A DNA stretch of 64,000 nt from Sphingomonas rubra (GCF_900115745.1 NZ_FOXP01000003.1:131501-195500); one strand, 5' to 3'. Positions 47,230 to 56,336 are shown, counted from the first letter of the stretch. Notes: generated by a model not told the origin, from the sequence alone. Numbers and translations are program-made.

Positions 47230-47686
47230 CGCGCGTCTCGCTGGCGGTCAGCAGCGCGTAGAGCGCGTCGGGCGAGCCCGCGCCGCGCAGCTTGGTGAGG
47301 AACGGTCGGTCGCGCAGTCGCCGCGACACGCGGGCGAGCGCCTTCAGATGGTCGGCGCCGCCGGGGATGGGCGAGAAGAGCGCGAAGACCAGGTCGACCG
47401 GCACGCCGTCCACCGCGTCGAAGTCGATCGGATGGGCGAGGCGCACGAACAGCCCGACGGGCATCGTCAGCGTCGGCAGCCGCGCATGGGGTAGCGCGAC
47501 ACCGCCGCCGAATCCGGTCGAGCCCAGCCGCTCCCGTTCGGCCAGCGCGTCGGTGATCGCGCGCGCGTCGACCCCGATCAGCGGTGCGGCGAGAAGCCCC
47601 AGCTGCTGCAGCAATGCCTTGCGCGATACCGCCGCCACGCCCGTGGCCACCGCCTCCGGACGCAGCAGGTCGCTGAGATCGACCAT
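47219..47686 (-). CDS. ptsN: nitrogen PTS EIIA protein
   Basis: 155 residues. MVDLSDLLRPEAVATGV start, and the phospho-His loop GGGVALPHARLPTLTMPVGL. It is the regulatory EIIA-Ntr that controls K+ and nitrogen responses by its phosphorylation state. It follows hpf by 61 nt, the conserved hpf-ptsN order. Confidence 0.93.
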   Translation of the reverse strand: MVDLSDLLRPEAVATGVAAVSRKALLQQLGLLAAPLIGVDARAITDALAERERLGSTGFGGGVALPHARLPTLTMPVGLFVRLAHPIDFDAVDGVPVDLVFALFSPIPGGADHLKALARVSRRLRDRPFLTKLRGAGSPDALYALLTASETRDAA

Positions 47687-47747
47687 GGTGAATACTCGAG
47701 AACTACCCGTGCGCCCCACTAACGGCGCGCACGGGGGTGGCAAGCGA

Positions 47748-48353
47748 TCAGCTCGCGGCGGGCATCTGCTGGCCGCGCTGCGGCTCGACCCAGCCGATGG
47801 TGCCGTCGCCGCGGCGATAGACCATGTTGTAGGCGCCGGTGCCCGAGTTGCGGAACAGCAGCGCGGCGGTGTTGCGGAGGTCCAGCATCATCACCGCGTC
47901 GCCCACCGAGGCGTCCGGCACGTCGACGCGCGTCTCCGCGACGATCAGCGGCGCATCGGCCTCCTGCTCCTCGTCGTGCGTCGACTCGGCGAACAGCGTG
48001 TAGCCGGCATTGTCGTAGGCGCCCGCCTCCGCGATCTCGATCGTCTCGGCGGCGTGACGGTCCTTCAGGCGACGCATGTAGCGGCGCAGCTGCTTCTCGA
48101 TCTTCTCGGCCGCGCCGTCGAAGGCGGGGTGCGCCTCCTGCGCCTGATGGCTGCCCTTCAGCACCAGACCCTTCATCACGTGCGCGACGATGTCGCAGCG
48201 GAATCCCACGTCGTGCGGGCCCTTGCCGAAGGTCACCTCGGCGGAGATCGCGCGGCTGAAATATTTGTCGGCGATACCCTGGAGCCGGTCCTGAACATGG
48301 GTCTTGAGCGCGTCGCCCACGTCGACCTGGTGACCTGAAATCCGGATATCCAT
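47748..48353 (-). CDS. hpf: ribosome hibernation promoting factor, long form
   Basis: 201 residues from the ATG with a GGAG site 6 nt upstream; two in-frame ATGs and a TTG lie just before it. N-terminal S30AE domain (MDIRISGHQVDVGDALKTHV) and C-terminal dimerisation domain (DAVMMLDLRNTAALLFRNSG, YNMVYRRGDGTIGWVEP). The long form makes 100S ribosome dimers in stationary phase. Confidence 0.95.
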   Translation of the reverse strand: MDIRISGHQVDVGDALKTHVQDRLQGIADKYFSRAISAEVTFGKGPHDVGFRCDIVAHVMKGLVLKGSHQAQEAHPAFDGAAEKIEKQLRRYMRRLKDRHAAETIEIAEAGAYDNAGYTLFAESTHDEEQEADAPLIVAETRVDVPDASVGDAVMMLDLRNTAALLFRNSGTGAYNMVYRRGDGTIGWVEPQRGQQMPAAS

Positions 48354-48410
48354 CATGTTCTCCATCAAAGGGGCGGTCCTGTTGGCTCCGCCCGGCCGTC
48401 GTGCCGAGGC

Positions 48411-49106
48411 CTAGTGGCCGTCGGCGGAACCCCAGAGCGCGTCGGGGATCCCCTTCATGAACGCCGCGTGGGCGGCAAGTTCTCCCTCGGTCGCCGCGAA
48501 AACACGGGGGACGCGCGCTTTACGCGGCGCCGCGGCGACGACCGGCCCCGTATCCGCGACGATCGATCCGGACAGCAGCCCCAGCCCGATCTGCCGCCCG
48601 CCCATCAATTCCACATAGACCTGCGCCAGCAGCTGCGCGTCGAGCAGCGCGCCGTGCAGCACCCGGTGCGAGCGGTCGATGCCGTACCGGCTGCACAGCG
48701 CGTCCAGCGTATGCTTGGCGCCGGGATGCCGTCCGCGCGCCATCTGCAACGTGTCCACCATCCGCGTCTTGTGGCAGATCGGGGGAAAGCCGCAGGCGCC
48801 CAGCTCGCCGTTGAGGAAGCCGAAGTCGAACCCCGCATTGTGCGCGATCAGCGGCGCGTCGCCGAGAAAGTCGAGCAGCTCGGCGACGCCGCTGGCGAAC
48901 AGCGGCTTGTCGGACAGGAAGGCGGTCGACAGGCCGTGCACCGCGAACGCCTCGGCCGGCATGTCGCGCTGCGGACAGTAATAGGCGTGAAAGGTGCGCC
49001 CGGTCTCGACCCGGTTGACCAGCTCGACGCAGCCGATCTCGACCAGCCGGTCGCCCTCGCTGAACTTGAAGCCGGTGGTCTCGGTATCGAACACGATCTC
49101 GCGCAT
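48411..49106 (-). CDS. dnaQ: DNA polymerase III subunit epsilon
   Basis: 231 residues. DEDDh exonuclease motifs: IVFDTETTGF (Exo I), HNAGFDFGFLN (Exo II) and HGALLDAQLLAQVY (Exo III, with His). It proofreads for Pol III. A short C-terminal tail replaces the usual alpha-binding region but retains the length typical of alphaproteobacteria. It is next to coaE. Confidence 0.94.
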   Translation of the reverse strand: MREIVFDTETTGFKFSEGDRLVEIGCVELVNRVETGRTFHAYYCPQRDMPAEAFAVHGLSTAFLSDKPLFASGVAELLDFLGDAPLIAHNAGFDFGFLNGELGACGFPPICHKTRMVDTLQMARGRHPGAKHTLDALCSRYGIDRSHRVLHGALLDAQLLAQVYVELMGGRQIGLGLLSGSIVADTGPVVAAAPRKARVPRVFAATEGELAAHAAFMKGIPDALWGSADGH

Positions 49107-49113
49107 CGCGCGA

Positions 49114-49725
49114 TTATCGGCGCTCCGACGGGTCCGTGCAAGCGAGCCGGCGGGCATGGGCGATCACCTCGTCGACCGCGGCGCGCGTCTCGGCGAGGCT
49201 GCCGCCGGTCGGCACGACGCGGTCGGCGCGGGCGCGCTTCTCCGCGTCGGGGATCTGGCGCGCGAGGATCGCCGCGAACCTGGCCTCGCTCATCCCTGGT
49301 CGCGCCAGGACGCGGGCGCGCTGCACCTCGGCCGGTGCGGAGACGACGACGACCAGGTCGACGCGGCCCTCCCCGCCCGTCTCGAACAGCAAGGGGATGT
49401 CGAACAGGACGAGCGGCGCGGCGGCGTGTTCGGCGAGAAAGGCGGCGCGCTCCGCCGCCACTGCGGGGTGGACGATCGCCTCCAGCCGCTTCATCGCCGC
49501 ATCGTCGCCGAGCACCGCCGCGCCGAGGCCCGCGCGATCGACGCCGCCGGGGCCGGTACTGCCGGGGAACGCCGCCTCGATCGCGGGAAGCAGGCGGCCC
49601 CCTGCCCCCTGCAACCGGTGGACGGCGGCATCGGCGTCGAACACCGGCACGCCGCGTTCGGCGAACATGGCGGCGACGGTCGACTTGCCCATCCCGATCG
49701 ATCCGGTGAGCCCCACCGTCAGCAT
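49114..49725 (-). CDS. coaE: dephospho-CoA kinase
   Basis: 203 residues. P-loop [28 protein letters not shown] and the lid/core [17 protein letters not shown]. It makes CoA from dephospho-CoA and ATP. It lies 7 nt before dnaQ in the conserved aroE-coaE-dnaQ order. Confidence 0.96.
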   Translation of the reverse strand: MLTVGLTGSIGMGKSTVAAMFAERGVPVFDADAAVHRLQGAGGRLLPAIEAAFPGSTGPGGVDRAGLGAAVLGDDAAMKRLEAIVHPAVAAERAAFLAEHAAAPLVLFDIPLLFETGGEGRVDLVVVVSAPAEVQRARVLARPGMSEARFAAILARQIPDAEKRARADRVVPTGGSLAETRAAVDEVIAHARRLACTDPSERR

Positions 49726-49733
49726 TTCCGAAC

Positions 49734-49838
49734 CACCTCCCCGGCGAAGGCCGGGGCCCAGTCGGGAAACGATCGTGACCAGCCGCAGCACTCTTCAGGA
49801 GGAGCCTTCCCACCTGGGCCCCGGCCTTCGCCGGGGTG
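49734..49838. repeat. long inverted repeat of a second kind
   Basis: The left arm (CACC-tc-CCCGGCGAAGGC, then CGGGGCCCAG) and the right arm (CTGGGCCCCGGCCTTCGCC, then GGGGTG) are near-perfect inverse copies about 27 nt long, separated by about 50 nt. It lies between aroE and coaE and can form a long hairpin. It resembles in layout, but not in sequence, the CCGTCATGCCGGG repeats. Confidence 0.8.
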
Positions 49839-49858
49839 CTGACAGGTGACGGGCGGCA

Positions 49859-50668
49859 TCACGCCGTCAACAGGTCACGCAGCTCGTCGTCCCGGTCGCG
49901 CGGCGGCTCCTGCCCGAACAGGATGGCGAAGGCGACCGCGGCCTGGCCGACGAGCATCTCCAGCCCGTCCACCGTATCCAGGCCGCGCGCGCGCGCGGCG
50001 GCGAGCACCGGCGTCTCCAGCGGCGCGTAGACGATGTCGTAGACCAGCGCCTCCGCCGGCAGCGGCGACAGGTCCAGGTCGAGCGGCGGCTGCCCCGTCA
50101 TCCCCAGGCTGGTGGCGTTGACAAGCAGCGCGGCGGGCGGCGTGCCGGCGGCGAGCGGCAGCGCCTCCCCCTTCAGCCCGAACGAGGCGAGCAGCGCCGC
50201 CCCTTTCAGCGGGTTGCGGTTGAGCAGCGTCACCCGGCCGACGCCGACCCGCGCCAGCGCCCACAGGATCGCCCGCGCCGCCCCCCCTGCCCCGATCACC
50301 GTCACCGGCCGTCCGGCGAGATCGAGGTCGGCGATCGGCGCCCAGAAACCGGCCGCGTCGGTGTTGGTGCCCGCCAGGCTGCCGTCCTCGGCCCGGAACA
50401 CCGTGTTGATCGCGCCGATCGACGCGCGCACCCCGCCCGGATCGGCGAGGTGGTCGAGGCAAGCGACCTTGTGCGGCACCGTGACGTTGCAGCCGCGCCA
50501 CGCCGGATCGGCGGCCCGCTCGGCGAAGAACGCACCCAGCTCGTCCGGCGCGACACGGGTGGCGCGGTAATCACCGTCCAGGCCCAGCGCCTCCAGCCAG
50601 AAACGGTGGATCAGCGGCGATTTGCTATGGGCGATCGGATCGCCGATCACCTCGGCATAAGCGGTCAT
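49859..50668 (-). CDS. aroE: shikimate dehydrogenase
   Basis: 269 residues. GDPIAHSKSPLIHRFWLEAL (substrate site), CNVTVPHKVAC (catalytic Lys), NTDAAGFW and the Rossmann loop VIGAGGAARAILWAL. It reduces dehydroshikimate with NADPH in the aromatic pathway. It follows maf by 8 nt. Confidence 0.96.
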   Translation of the reverse strand: MTAYAEVIGDPIAHSKSPLIHRFWLEALGLDGDYRATRVAPDELGAFFAERAADPAWRGCNVTVPHKVACLDHLADPGGVRASIGAINTVFRAEDGSLAGTNTDAAGFWAPIADLDLAGRPVTVIGAGGAARAILWALARVGVGRVTLLNRNPLKGAALLASFGLKGEALPLAAGTPPAALLVNATSLGMTGQPPLDLDLSPLPAEALVYDIVYAPLETPVLAAARARGLDTVDGLEMLVGQAAVAFAILFGQEPPRDRDDELRDLLTA

Positions 50669-50676
50669 ACCCCTCC

Positions 50677-51270
50677 TCAACTCGGCATCAGCCCACGCTC
50701 GCGCAGATAGCCGAGCACCGGCAGGAGCGGCATGCCGAGCACGGTGAAATGATCGCCATCAACCCGGCTGAACAGCTGCACCCCCGGTCCCTCGACGCGG
50801 AAACAGCCGACGCAGCCGGCGATCGCGGGCCATTCCGCGTCCAGATAGCGGTCGATAAAGGCGGGCGACAGCGGCCGGACGTGGAGCCTCGCGCGCTCGA
50901 CATGGCGCCAGACGGCGTGGCCGTTCTCGGCGATCACCGCCGCGCTCCACAGCTCGTGCGTGCCGCCGCTCATCGCCCGCAGATGCGCCGCCGCCTCGTC
51001 GCGGCTCTCCGGCTTGTCGAGCCGGGTGCCGTCGGCGAGCGCGACCAGCGAGTCGGAGCCGAGCACCAGCGCCCCCGGCACCATGCGCGCGATCTTGAGC
51101 GCCTTCAGCTCGGCCAGCGCATCGGCCAGGTCGCGGGGGCCCAGATCGGCGAGCGACGCCTTGGCCGCGTCCTCGTCCACTTGGGCGGCGACCGCCTCGA
51201 ACGGCACGCCCGCGTCGGTCAGCATCGCCCGGCGCGAGGCGCTCTGCGAGGCGAGGATCAGCTGGGTCAT
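50677..51270 (-). CDS. maf: Maf family nucleotide pyrophosphatase
   Basis: 197 residues. N-terminal LILASQSASRRAMLTDAG (phosphate loop S-x-S-x-x-R) and GSDSLVALADGTRLDKP. Maf proteins hydrolyse non-canonical nucleoside triphosphates and affect cell division. The ATG overlaps the ppsR stop by 4 nt. Confidence 0.94.
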   Translation of the reverse strand: MTQLILASQSASRRAMLTDAGVPFEAVAAQVDEDAAKASLADLGPRDLADALAELKALKIARMVPGALVLGSDSLVALADGTRLDKPESRDEAAAHLRAMSGGTHELWSAAVIAENGHAVWRHVERARLHVRPLSPAFIDRYLDAEWPAIAGCVGCFRVEGPGVQLFSRVDGDHFTVLGMPLLPVLGYLRERGLMPS

Positions 51271-52076
51271 TCGGGTCTCCGCTCGCGCACCAGTGAGACG
51301 ATCGCCGCCGCCGTCTCCTCGATCGATCGCCGCGTCACGTCGATCACCGGCCAGCCATGGTCGGCGAACATGCGGCGCGCAAAGGCGATCTCGCGCAGCA
51401 CCGCCTCTTCCTGCACGTAATCGGTATCGGCGCGCTGGCCCATCGACAGCAGGCGGTTGCGGCGCACCTGGATCAGCCGATCGGCGCTGGTGGTCAGGCC
51501 GACGACCAGCGGCCGGCGCAGCGCGTACAGGATCGGCGGCGGCGGGCTCTCCACCACCACAGGGATATTGGCGGTCTTGTAGCCGCGATTGGCGAGGTAG
51601 ATGCTGGTCGGCGTCTTGGACGACCGGCTCACCCCGGCCAGCACGATGTCCGCCTCCTCCCATTCCTCGTGCGCCAGGCCGTCGTCGTGCGCGATGGTCC
51701 ACTGGATCGCGTCGACCCGCGCGAAATAGGCGGCGTCGAGCGCGTGCTGGCGGCCGGGCCGCGCCTTGGCGGGCTGCCCCAGCATCGCCGACAGCGCGTC
51801 GTTGACCGGGTCGAGCGGCGCCACCGCCGGCAGGCCGAGCGCGGCGCAGCGCGCCTCCAGGATGCGGCGAGTGGCGGGGTTGACCAGCGTGAACACGACC
51901 AGACCGGGGTTCTGCGCGATCTCCGCCAGAATGCGTTCCAGATGCGCCTCGGTCCGCACCATCGGCCAGAAATGCCGCACCGTCTCGACATCGTCATATT
52001 GGGCGAGCGCCGCCTTGGCGATGTTCTCCAGCGTCTCGCCGGTCGAATCCGACAGCAGGTGGAGGTGCAGCCGCAT
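51267..52076 (-). CDS. ppsR: phosphoenolpyruvate synthase regulatory kinase/phosphorylase
   Basis: 269 residues. MRLHLHLLSDSTGETLENIA start (the DSTGETL signature) and the P-loop GVSRSSKTPTSIYLANRG are typical of the DUF299 family, an ADP-dependent kinase and Pi-dependent phosphorylase acting on PEP synthase or pyruvate phosphate dikinase. It is the first leftward gene from the proposed origin. Confidence 0.95.
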   Translation of the reverse strand: MRLHLHLLSDSTGETLENIAKAALAQYDDVETVRHFWPMVRTEAHLERILAEIAQNPGLVVFTLVNPATRRILEARCAALGLPAVAPLDPVNDALSAMLGQPAKARPGRQHALDAAYFARVDAIQWTIAHDDGLAHEEWEEADIVLAGVSRSSKTPTSIYLANRGYKTANIPVVVESPPPPILYALRRPLVVGLTTSADRLIQVRRNRLLSMGQRADTDYVQEEAVLREIAFARRMFADHGWPVIDVTRRSIEETAAAIVSLVRERRPE

Positions 52077-52379
52077 CAATCCGGCTTCCGGTACGAAACT
52101 GTGGACAACATGGGGGCAAGCGGTAGCGCAACCGGCCAAACCGGCCAAGCGGACGACCGCCGGTGGACAAGCGACCGTCGATCCACACCGCCATCCACAG
52201 GGAACAAGCTTATCCACAGCCTGTGGAAAGCGGGAACGGCACCGTCGAATCATTGGAAGACCGCGGGTCCGCGCCGGTCAAGCTGTTGGCATTTCGGGGA
52301 CGGATCGGTAATCCCCGCGCTCCACGCGCCTACCCCTTCAACATCCATTCTTGAATCTTCTTTAATAGGAAGAAGGACG
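52077..52379. other. probable chromosomal origin of replication (oriC)
   Basis: This 303-bp gene-free stretch between ppsR and hemE has a cluster of DnaA boxes: a perfect TTATCCACA at 52210-52218, a one-mismatch box at 52100-52108 (reverse TTGTCCACA) and weaker ones at 52162-52170, 52179-52187, 52191-52199 and 52222-52230. An AT-rich block (about 52346-52369, 17 of 24 bases A/T) next to hemE could be the unwinding element. Two GANTC (CcrM) sites lie at 52247 and 52353. Location beside hemE matches the Caulobacter origin, and flanking genes diverge from it. Confidence 0.82.
52210..52218 (+). other. perfect DnaA box
   Basis: TTATCCACA, the consensus high-affinity DnaA site, is followed 4 nt later by a second, opposite-facing degenerate box. 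Confidence 0.85.
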
Positions 52380-53420
52380 CTGACCCAGTCTTCCCCGCCG
52401 TCATCCAAGCCCCTGCTCGCCGCCCTGCGGGGCGAGCGGCAGGCGATCCCGCCGATGTGGCTGATGCGTCAGGCCGGGCGCTACCTGCCCGAATATCGCG
52501 CGCTCCGGGCGGAGAAGGGCGGCTTCCTCGCGCTCGCCACCGATCCGCCAGCCGCGGCGGAGGTGACGATGCAGCCGATCAGGCGCTTCGGCTTCGACGG
52601 TGCGATCCTCTTCTCCGACATCCTGATGGTGCCTTGGGCGCTGGGGCAGGACCTGTCGTTCGGCGCGGGCGAGGGGCCGCGGCTCCAGCCGCCGCTGGTG
52701 GATCACGCGCTGGGTGAGCTGGAGGCGGCTCATGAGCGGCTGGAGCCGGTCTACGCGACCGTTCGCACGGTCGCGGGGCAGTTGCCGTCAGCGACGACCT
52801 TTCTGGGTTTCGCGGGCTCTCCCTGGACGGTGGCGACCTATATGGTGGCCGGACAGGGGTCCAAGGATCATGCCGAGACCCGCGCCTTCGCTTATCGCGA
52901 TCCGGCCGCGTTCGACCGGATCGTCGCGGCGATCGTCGACCTGACCGTCACCTACCTGTCGGGTCAGATCGACAGCGGCGTGGAGGCGGTACAGCTGTTC
53001 GACAGCTGGGCGGGCAGCCTGTCGCCCGCGCAGTTCGAACGATGGGTGATCGCGCCCAATGCGGAGATCGTCCGCCGCTTGCGGGTGCGGTATCCCTCCG
53101 TGCCGATCATCGGCTTTCCCAAGGGTGCTGGCGCCAAGCTGGTCGACTATGCCGCCGGGGTGAAGCCGGATGCGATCGGGCTGGACGAGACGCTCGACCC
53201 GGCCTGGGCCGACGCGGCGCTGCCGATCGGGATGCCGGTCCAGGGCAATCTCGATCCCCTGGCGCTCCTGACCGGCGGTGCGGCGCTCGACGCCGGCATC
53301 GACCGCGTCCTCGCCGCCTTTCGCGAACGCCCGCACGTCTTCAACCTCGGCCACGGCATCGGCCAGCATACGCCGATCGCCCATGTCGAGCAGCTGATCC
53401 GCCGGGTGAGGGGAGCGTGA
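52380..53420 (+). CDS. hemE: uroporphyrinogen decarboxylase
   Basis: 346 residues if begun at CTG 52380. The N-terminal signature PPMWLMRQAGRYLPEYRAL, FSDILMVPWALG, FLGFAGSPWTVATYM and GNLDPLALL are intact. It decarboxylates uroporphyrinogen III to coproporphyrinogen in heme synthesis. No ATG, GTG or TTG exists in frame between the upstream gap and residue 25; the next ATG (52455) is at the active-site Met region. The GGAAG/GAAGG ribosome-like run ends just before the CTG, and the CTG codon gives the expected M-T-Q-S start. So a CTG start (or a sequence change of ATG) is the best reading. Confidence 0.93.
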   Translation: MTQSSPPSSKPLLAALRGERQAIPPMWLMRQAGRYLPEYRALRAEKGGFLALATDPPAAAEVTMQPIRRFGFDGAILFSDILMVPWALGQDLSFGAGEGPRLQPPLVDHALGELEAAHERLEPVYATVRTVAGQLPSATTFLGFAGSPWTVATYMVAGQGSKDHAETRAFAYRDPAAFDRIVAAIVDLTVTYLSGQIDSGVEAVQLFDSWAGSLSPAQFERWVIAPNAEIVRRLRVRYPSVPIIGFPKGAGAKLVDYAAGVKPDAIGLDETLDPAWADAALPIGMPVQGNLDPLALLTGGAALDAGIDRVLAAFRERPHVFNLGHGIGQHTPIAHVEQLIRRVRGA

Positions 53421-53433
53421 CCATCCACCACAT

Positions 53434-53523
53434 CCGTCATGCCGGGCTCGTCCCGGCATCCAGGACCAAGCAGGACCAGCGCTCGTGGCTCTGGATGCTG
53501 CCGGAACGAGCCCGGCATGACGG
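53434..53523. repeat. palindromic intergenic repeat, copy 4
   Basis: About 90 bp between hemE and hemJ. It starts CCGTCATGCCGGGCTCG and ends ACGAGCCCGGCATGACGG, with inner CATCCAG / CTGGATG arms. Same family as 25051, 25590 and 28459. Confidence 0.87.
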
Positions 53524-53535
53524 AGGAGCGGGGCG

Positions 53536-54000
53536 ATGATCGGCTGGCTCGGCGCTGCGTACGACTGGGTGAAGGCGGCGCACCTGATTTTCGTGATCTT
53601 CTGGATGGCGGGGCTGTTCATGCTGCCGCGTTACCTGGTCTATCATCAGGAGGCGCTCGCCGCGGGCAGCGACGCGGAGGCGCGCACCTGGATCGATCGC
53701 GAGGGTAAGCTGCGGCGCATCATCCTGACGCCGGCGATGATCGCGGTGTGGGCGCTGGGGCTGGCGCTGGCGGTCAATATCGGGCTGCTGGACGGGGCAG
53801 GGGGGCTCGGCTGGCTCCACCTCAAGCTGCTGATCGTGTTCCTGCTGTCGGGCTATCACGGCTGGATGGTCGGCTACGCCAGGAAGCTGGCCGCCGGGCG
53901 GCCGACGTTGTCGGGCAAGCGGCTGCGGCTGTTGAACGAGGTGCCCGCCTTCGCGACGATCGCGATCGTCATCCTCGTCATCGTCAAGCCCGGCGCTTGA
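53536..54000 (+). CDS. hemJ: protoporphyrinogen IX oxidase HemJ
   Basis: 154 residues with four membrane spans. The first span carries the conserved His in [20 protein letters not shown], ending [25 protein letters not shown] is the third-span heme region. HemJ oxidises protoporphyrinogen in bacteria lacking HemG/HemY. The hemE-hemJ-rho order is typical of alphaproteobacteria. Confidence 0.93.
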   Translation: MIGWLGAAYDWVKAAHLIFVIFWMAGLFMLPRYLVYHQEALAAGSDAEARTWIDREGKLRRIILTPAMIAVWALGLALAVNIGLLDGAGGLGWLHLKLLIVFLLSGYHGWMVGYARKLAAGRPTLSGKRLRLLNEVPAFATIAIVILVIVKPGA

Positions 54001-54133
54001 CGGCGCGTCGCGAGGCTCTTACGTCCTCGTAACGCGTAGAGCGGCGTCCTGCCGCATTTCCCTGCGTTCTCCCAGCTTCGTTCCCGCCGCGATCCCTTCG
54101 CCGACGAGCTTCCTGCACCCGGACCATCCCCGC

Positions 54134-55390
54134 ATGCATCTCAAAGACCTGAAGAAGAAGACGCCGGCCGAGCTGGTGCAGCTGGCCGAGGAACTCGGCG
54201 TCGAGGGCGCCTCCACGCTCCGCAAGCAGGACCTGCTGTTCGCCATCCTCAAGGAGCAGGCGGAACAGGGCGACCAGATCATGGGCCTCGGCACGATCGA
54301 GGTGCTCGCCGACGGCTTCGGCTTCCTCCGCTCGCCGGAGGCCAACTACCTCGCCGGGCCGGACGACATCTACGTGTCGCCCAACCAGGTCCGCAAATGG
54401 GGCCTGCGCACCGGCGACACCGTCGAGGGCGAGATCCGCGGGCCCAAGGACGGCGAGCGCTATTTCGCCATCACCCGCCTGATCGCCGTCAACTTCGACG
54501 ACCCCGACGCCGTCCGCCACCGCGTCAACTTCGACAATTTGACGCCGCTCTATCCCGAACAGAAACTGACGCTCGACACGCTCGATCCGACACAGAAGGA
54601 CAAGTCGGCGCGGGTCATCGACATCGTCTCGCCCCAGGGCAAGGGCCAGCGCACGCTGATCGTCGCGCCGCCACGCGTCGGCAAGACGGTGATGCTCCAG
54701 AACATCGCCCGCGCGATCAGCGAGAACCACCCGGAGGTGTTCCTGATCGTGCTGCTGATCGACGAGCGGCCCGAGGAAGTCACCGACATGCAGCGCAGCG
54801 TGAAGGGCGAGGTCGTCTCCTCCACCTTCGACGAGCCCGCCACGCGCCACGTGCAGGTCGCCGAGATGGTGATCGAGAAGGCCAAGCGCCTCGTCGAGCA
54901 CAAGAAGGACGTAGTGATCCTGCTCGACTCGATCACCCGCCTGGGCCGCGCCTACAACACCGTCGTGCCGTCGTCGGGCAAGGTGCTGACCGGCGGCGTC
55001 GACGCCAACGCGCTCCAGCGCCCCAAGCGCTTCTTCGGCGCGGCGCGCAACATCGAGGAGGGCGGTTCGCTGTCGATCATCGCCACCGCGCTGATCGACA
55101 CCGGCAGCCGCATGGACGAGGTGATCTTCGAGGAGTTCAAGGGCACCGGCAATTCCGAGATCGTGCTCGACCGCAAGGTGGCCGACAAGCGCATCTTCCC
55201 GGCGCTCGACGTGGGCAAGAGCGGCACGCGCAAGGAGGAACTGCTGGTCGAGAAGGACAAGCTCAGCAAGATGTGGGTGCTGCGCCGCATCCTGATGCAG
55301 ATGGGCACGATCGATTCGATGGAGTTCCTGCTCGACAAGATGAAGAACTCGAAGACCAACGCCGATTTCTTCGACAGCATGAATCAGTAG
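54134..55390 (+). CDS. rho: transcription termination factor Rho
   Basis: 418 residues. RNA-binding CSD domain ([20 protein letters not shown]) and ATPase with P-loop [15 protein letters not shown], Walker [17 protein letters not shown] and the Q-loop/R-loop end. RNA-dependent ATPase that ends transcripts. Starts [20 protein letters not shown], as usual. Confidence 0.98.
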   Translation: MHLKDLKKKTPAELVQLAEELGVEGASTLRKQDLLFAILKEQAEQGDQIMGLGTIEVLADGFGFLRSPEANYLAGPDDIYVSPNQVRKWGLRTGDTVEGEIRGPKDGERYFAITRLIAVNFDDPDAVRHRVNFDNLTPLYPEQKLTLDTLDPTQKDKSARVIDIVSPQGKGQRTLIVAPPRVGKTVMLQNIARAISENHPEVFLIVLLIDERPEEVTDMQRSVKGEVVSSTFDEPATRHVQVAEMVIEKAKRLVEHKKDVVILLDSITRLGRAYNTVVPSSGKVLTGGVDANALQRPKRFFGAARNIEEGGSLSIIATALIDTGSRMDEVIFEEFKGTGNSEIVLDRKVADKRIFPALDVGKSGTRKEELLVEKDKLSKMWVLRRILMQMGTIDSMEFLLDKMKNSKTNADFFDSMNQ

Positions 55391-55400
55391 CCGAGTGCGG

Positions 55401-55488
55401 CCGGCGGCATCCTGCCGCCGGACTCGCACCGGCTCGGCCGGCGTGGCAACGCCACGACCGACGTCACGGCTCGGGCTTCGCCCGAGCC
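55401..55488. terminator. three consecutive hairpins after rho
   Basis: Stem 1: CCGGCGGCA / TGCCGCCGG (55401-55421). Stem 2: CGTGGC-AAC-GCCACG around 55442-55456. Stem 3: GGCTCGGGC-TTC-GCCCGAGCC (55468-55488), followed by GCTTTCG. The last resembles an intrinsic terminator; the first two are of unknown role. Confidence 0.6.
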
Positions 55489-55564
55489 GCTTTCGTATGT
55501 ACAGCCTCTCCGGGAAACATCCGCGCCGGCCCTTGGTTGACGCAGGAACAACCGGGAGCCTCAC

Positions 55565-56278
55565 TTGACCATCCTCACCATGCTGGCGACCGCCGCGGCC
55601 ACCGCCGGTCCGGGTTCGCTCGGCGACATCTGGCAGCACATCGTCGCCGATTTCTCCAACATCACCGAGCCCGCCGCGCTCGCCGCGTTCGGCTCGGTGC
55701 TGATGATCGACCTTGTCCTGGCGGGCGACAATGCGATCGTCGTCGGCGCGCTTGCGGCGGGGCTGCCCACCGACCAGCGGCGCAAGGTGATCCTGATCGG
55801 CATAGGCGCGGCGCTGGTGCTGCGCATCTTCTTCGCGCTGATCGTCACCTGGCTGATGGGGATCGTCGGACTGATCTTCGCCGGCGGCCTGCTGCTGCTG
55901 TGGGTCAGCTGGAAGTTCTGGCGCGAGATCCGCGAAGGCAACCAGCATTCCGTCGAGGGGGCGGAGCAGGGCATCAAGCCGGTCAAGAGCTTCGTTGGCG
56001 CCGCCTGGGCGGTCGCGGTGGCGGATGTGTCGATGAGCCTGGACAACGTGCTGGCGGTCGCGGGCGCCGCGCGCGAGCATCCCGGCATCCTCGTCGTCGG
56101 CCTGCTGCTCTCGGTGGCGCTGATGGGCCTGGCGGCCAACCTCATCGCACGGATCATCGAGCGTCATCGCTGGATCGCTTATATCGGCCTGGCGGTGATC
56201 GTGTTCGTGGCGTTCCGGATGATCTACGAGGGCTGGGTCGGCGGCGAGGGGACGCTGGGATTGGCGAGCCTGTTCTGA
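55565..56278 (+). CDS. TerC/YjbE family integral membrane protein
   Basis: 237 residues from a TTG start preceded by GGGAG. About seven spans; the two TerC acidic motifs MIDLVLAGDNAIVVG (span 2) and VSMSLDNVLAVAG (span 5) are present. Family members export metals such as Mn2+ in some bacteria; the substrate here is inferred. No yybP-ykoY riboswitch was recognised upstream. Confidence 0.9.
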   Translation: MTILTMLATAAATAGPGSLGDIWQHIVADFSNITEPAALAAFGSVLMIDLVLAGDNAIVVGALAAGLPTDQRRKVILIGIGAALVLRIFFALIVTWLMGIVGLIFAGGLLLLWVSWKFWREIREGNQHSVEGAEQGIKPVKSFVGAAWAVAVADVSMSLDNVLAVAGAAREHPGILVVGLLLSVALMGLAANLIARIIERHRWIAYIGLAVIVFVAFRMIYEGWVGGEGTLGLASLF

Positions 56279-56297
56279 TGTCCTGACGACGCTGAAA

Positions 56298-56329
56298 AGG
56301 CCCGTTGCTCGGACGCGAGCGGCGGGCCT
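56298..56329. terminator. hairpin between convergent genes
   Basis: AGGCCCG and CGGGCCT form the outer stem with GCTC / GAGC inside, between the TerC stop and the dienelactone hydrolase stop. Likely a bidirectional terminator. Confidence 0.65.
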
Positions 56330-56336
56330 CGTCGTG

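Noticed and set aside
52077..52379. CtrA binding sites (TTAA-N7-TTAA) in the origin, as in Caulobacter
   Set aside because: Only one isolated TTAA is present; no pair with the needed spacing was found.
55489..55564. yybP-ykoY manganese riboswitch before the TerC gene
   Set aside because: Expected from the gene family, but the conserved loops of that riboswitch are not seen in this stretch.
53984..56167. 727-codon leftward frame over rho and TerC
   Set aside because: Antisense shadow of two clear genes; Asp/Arg/Ala-rich without domains.
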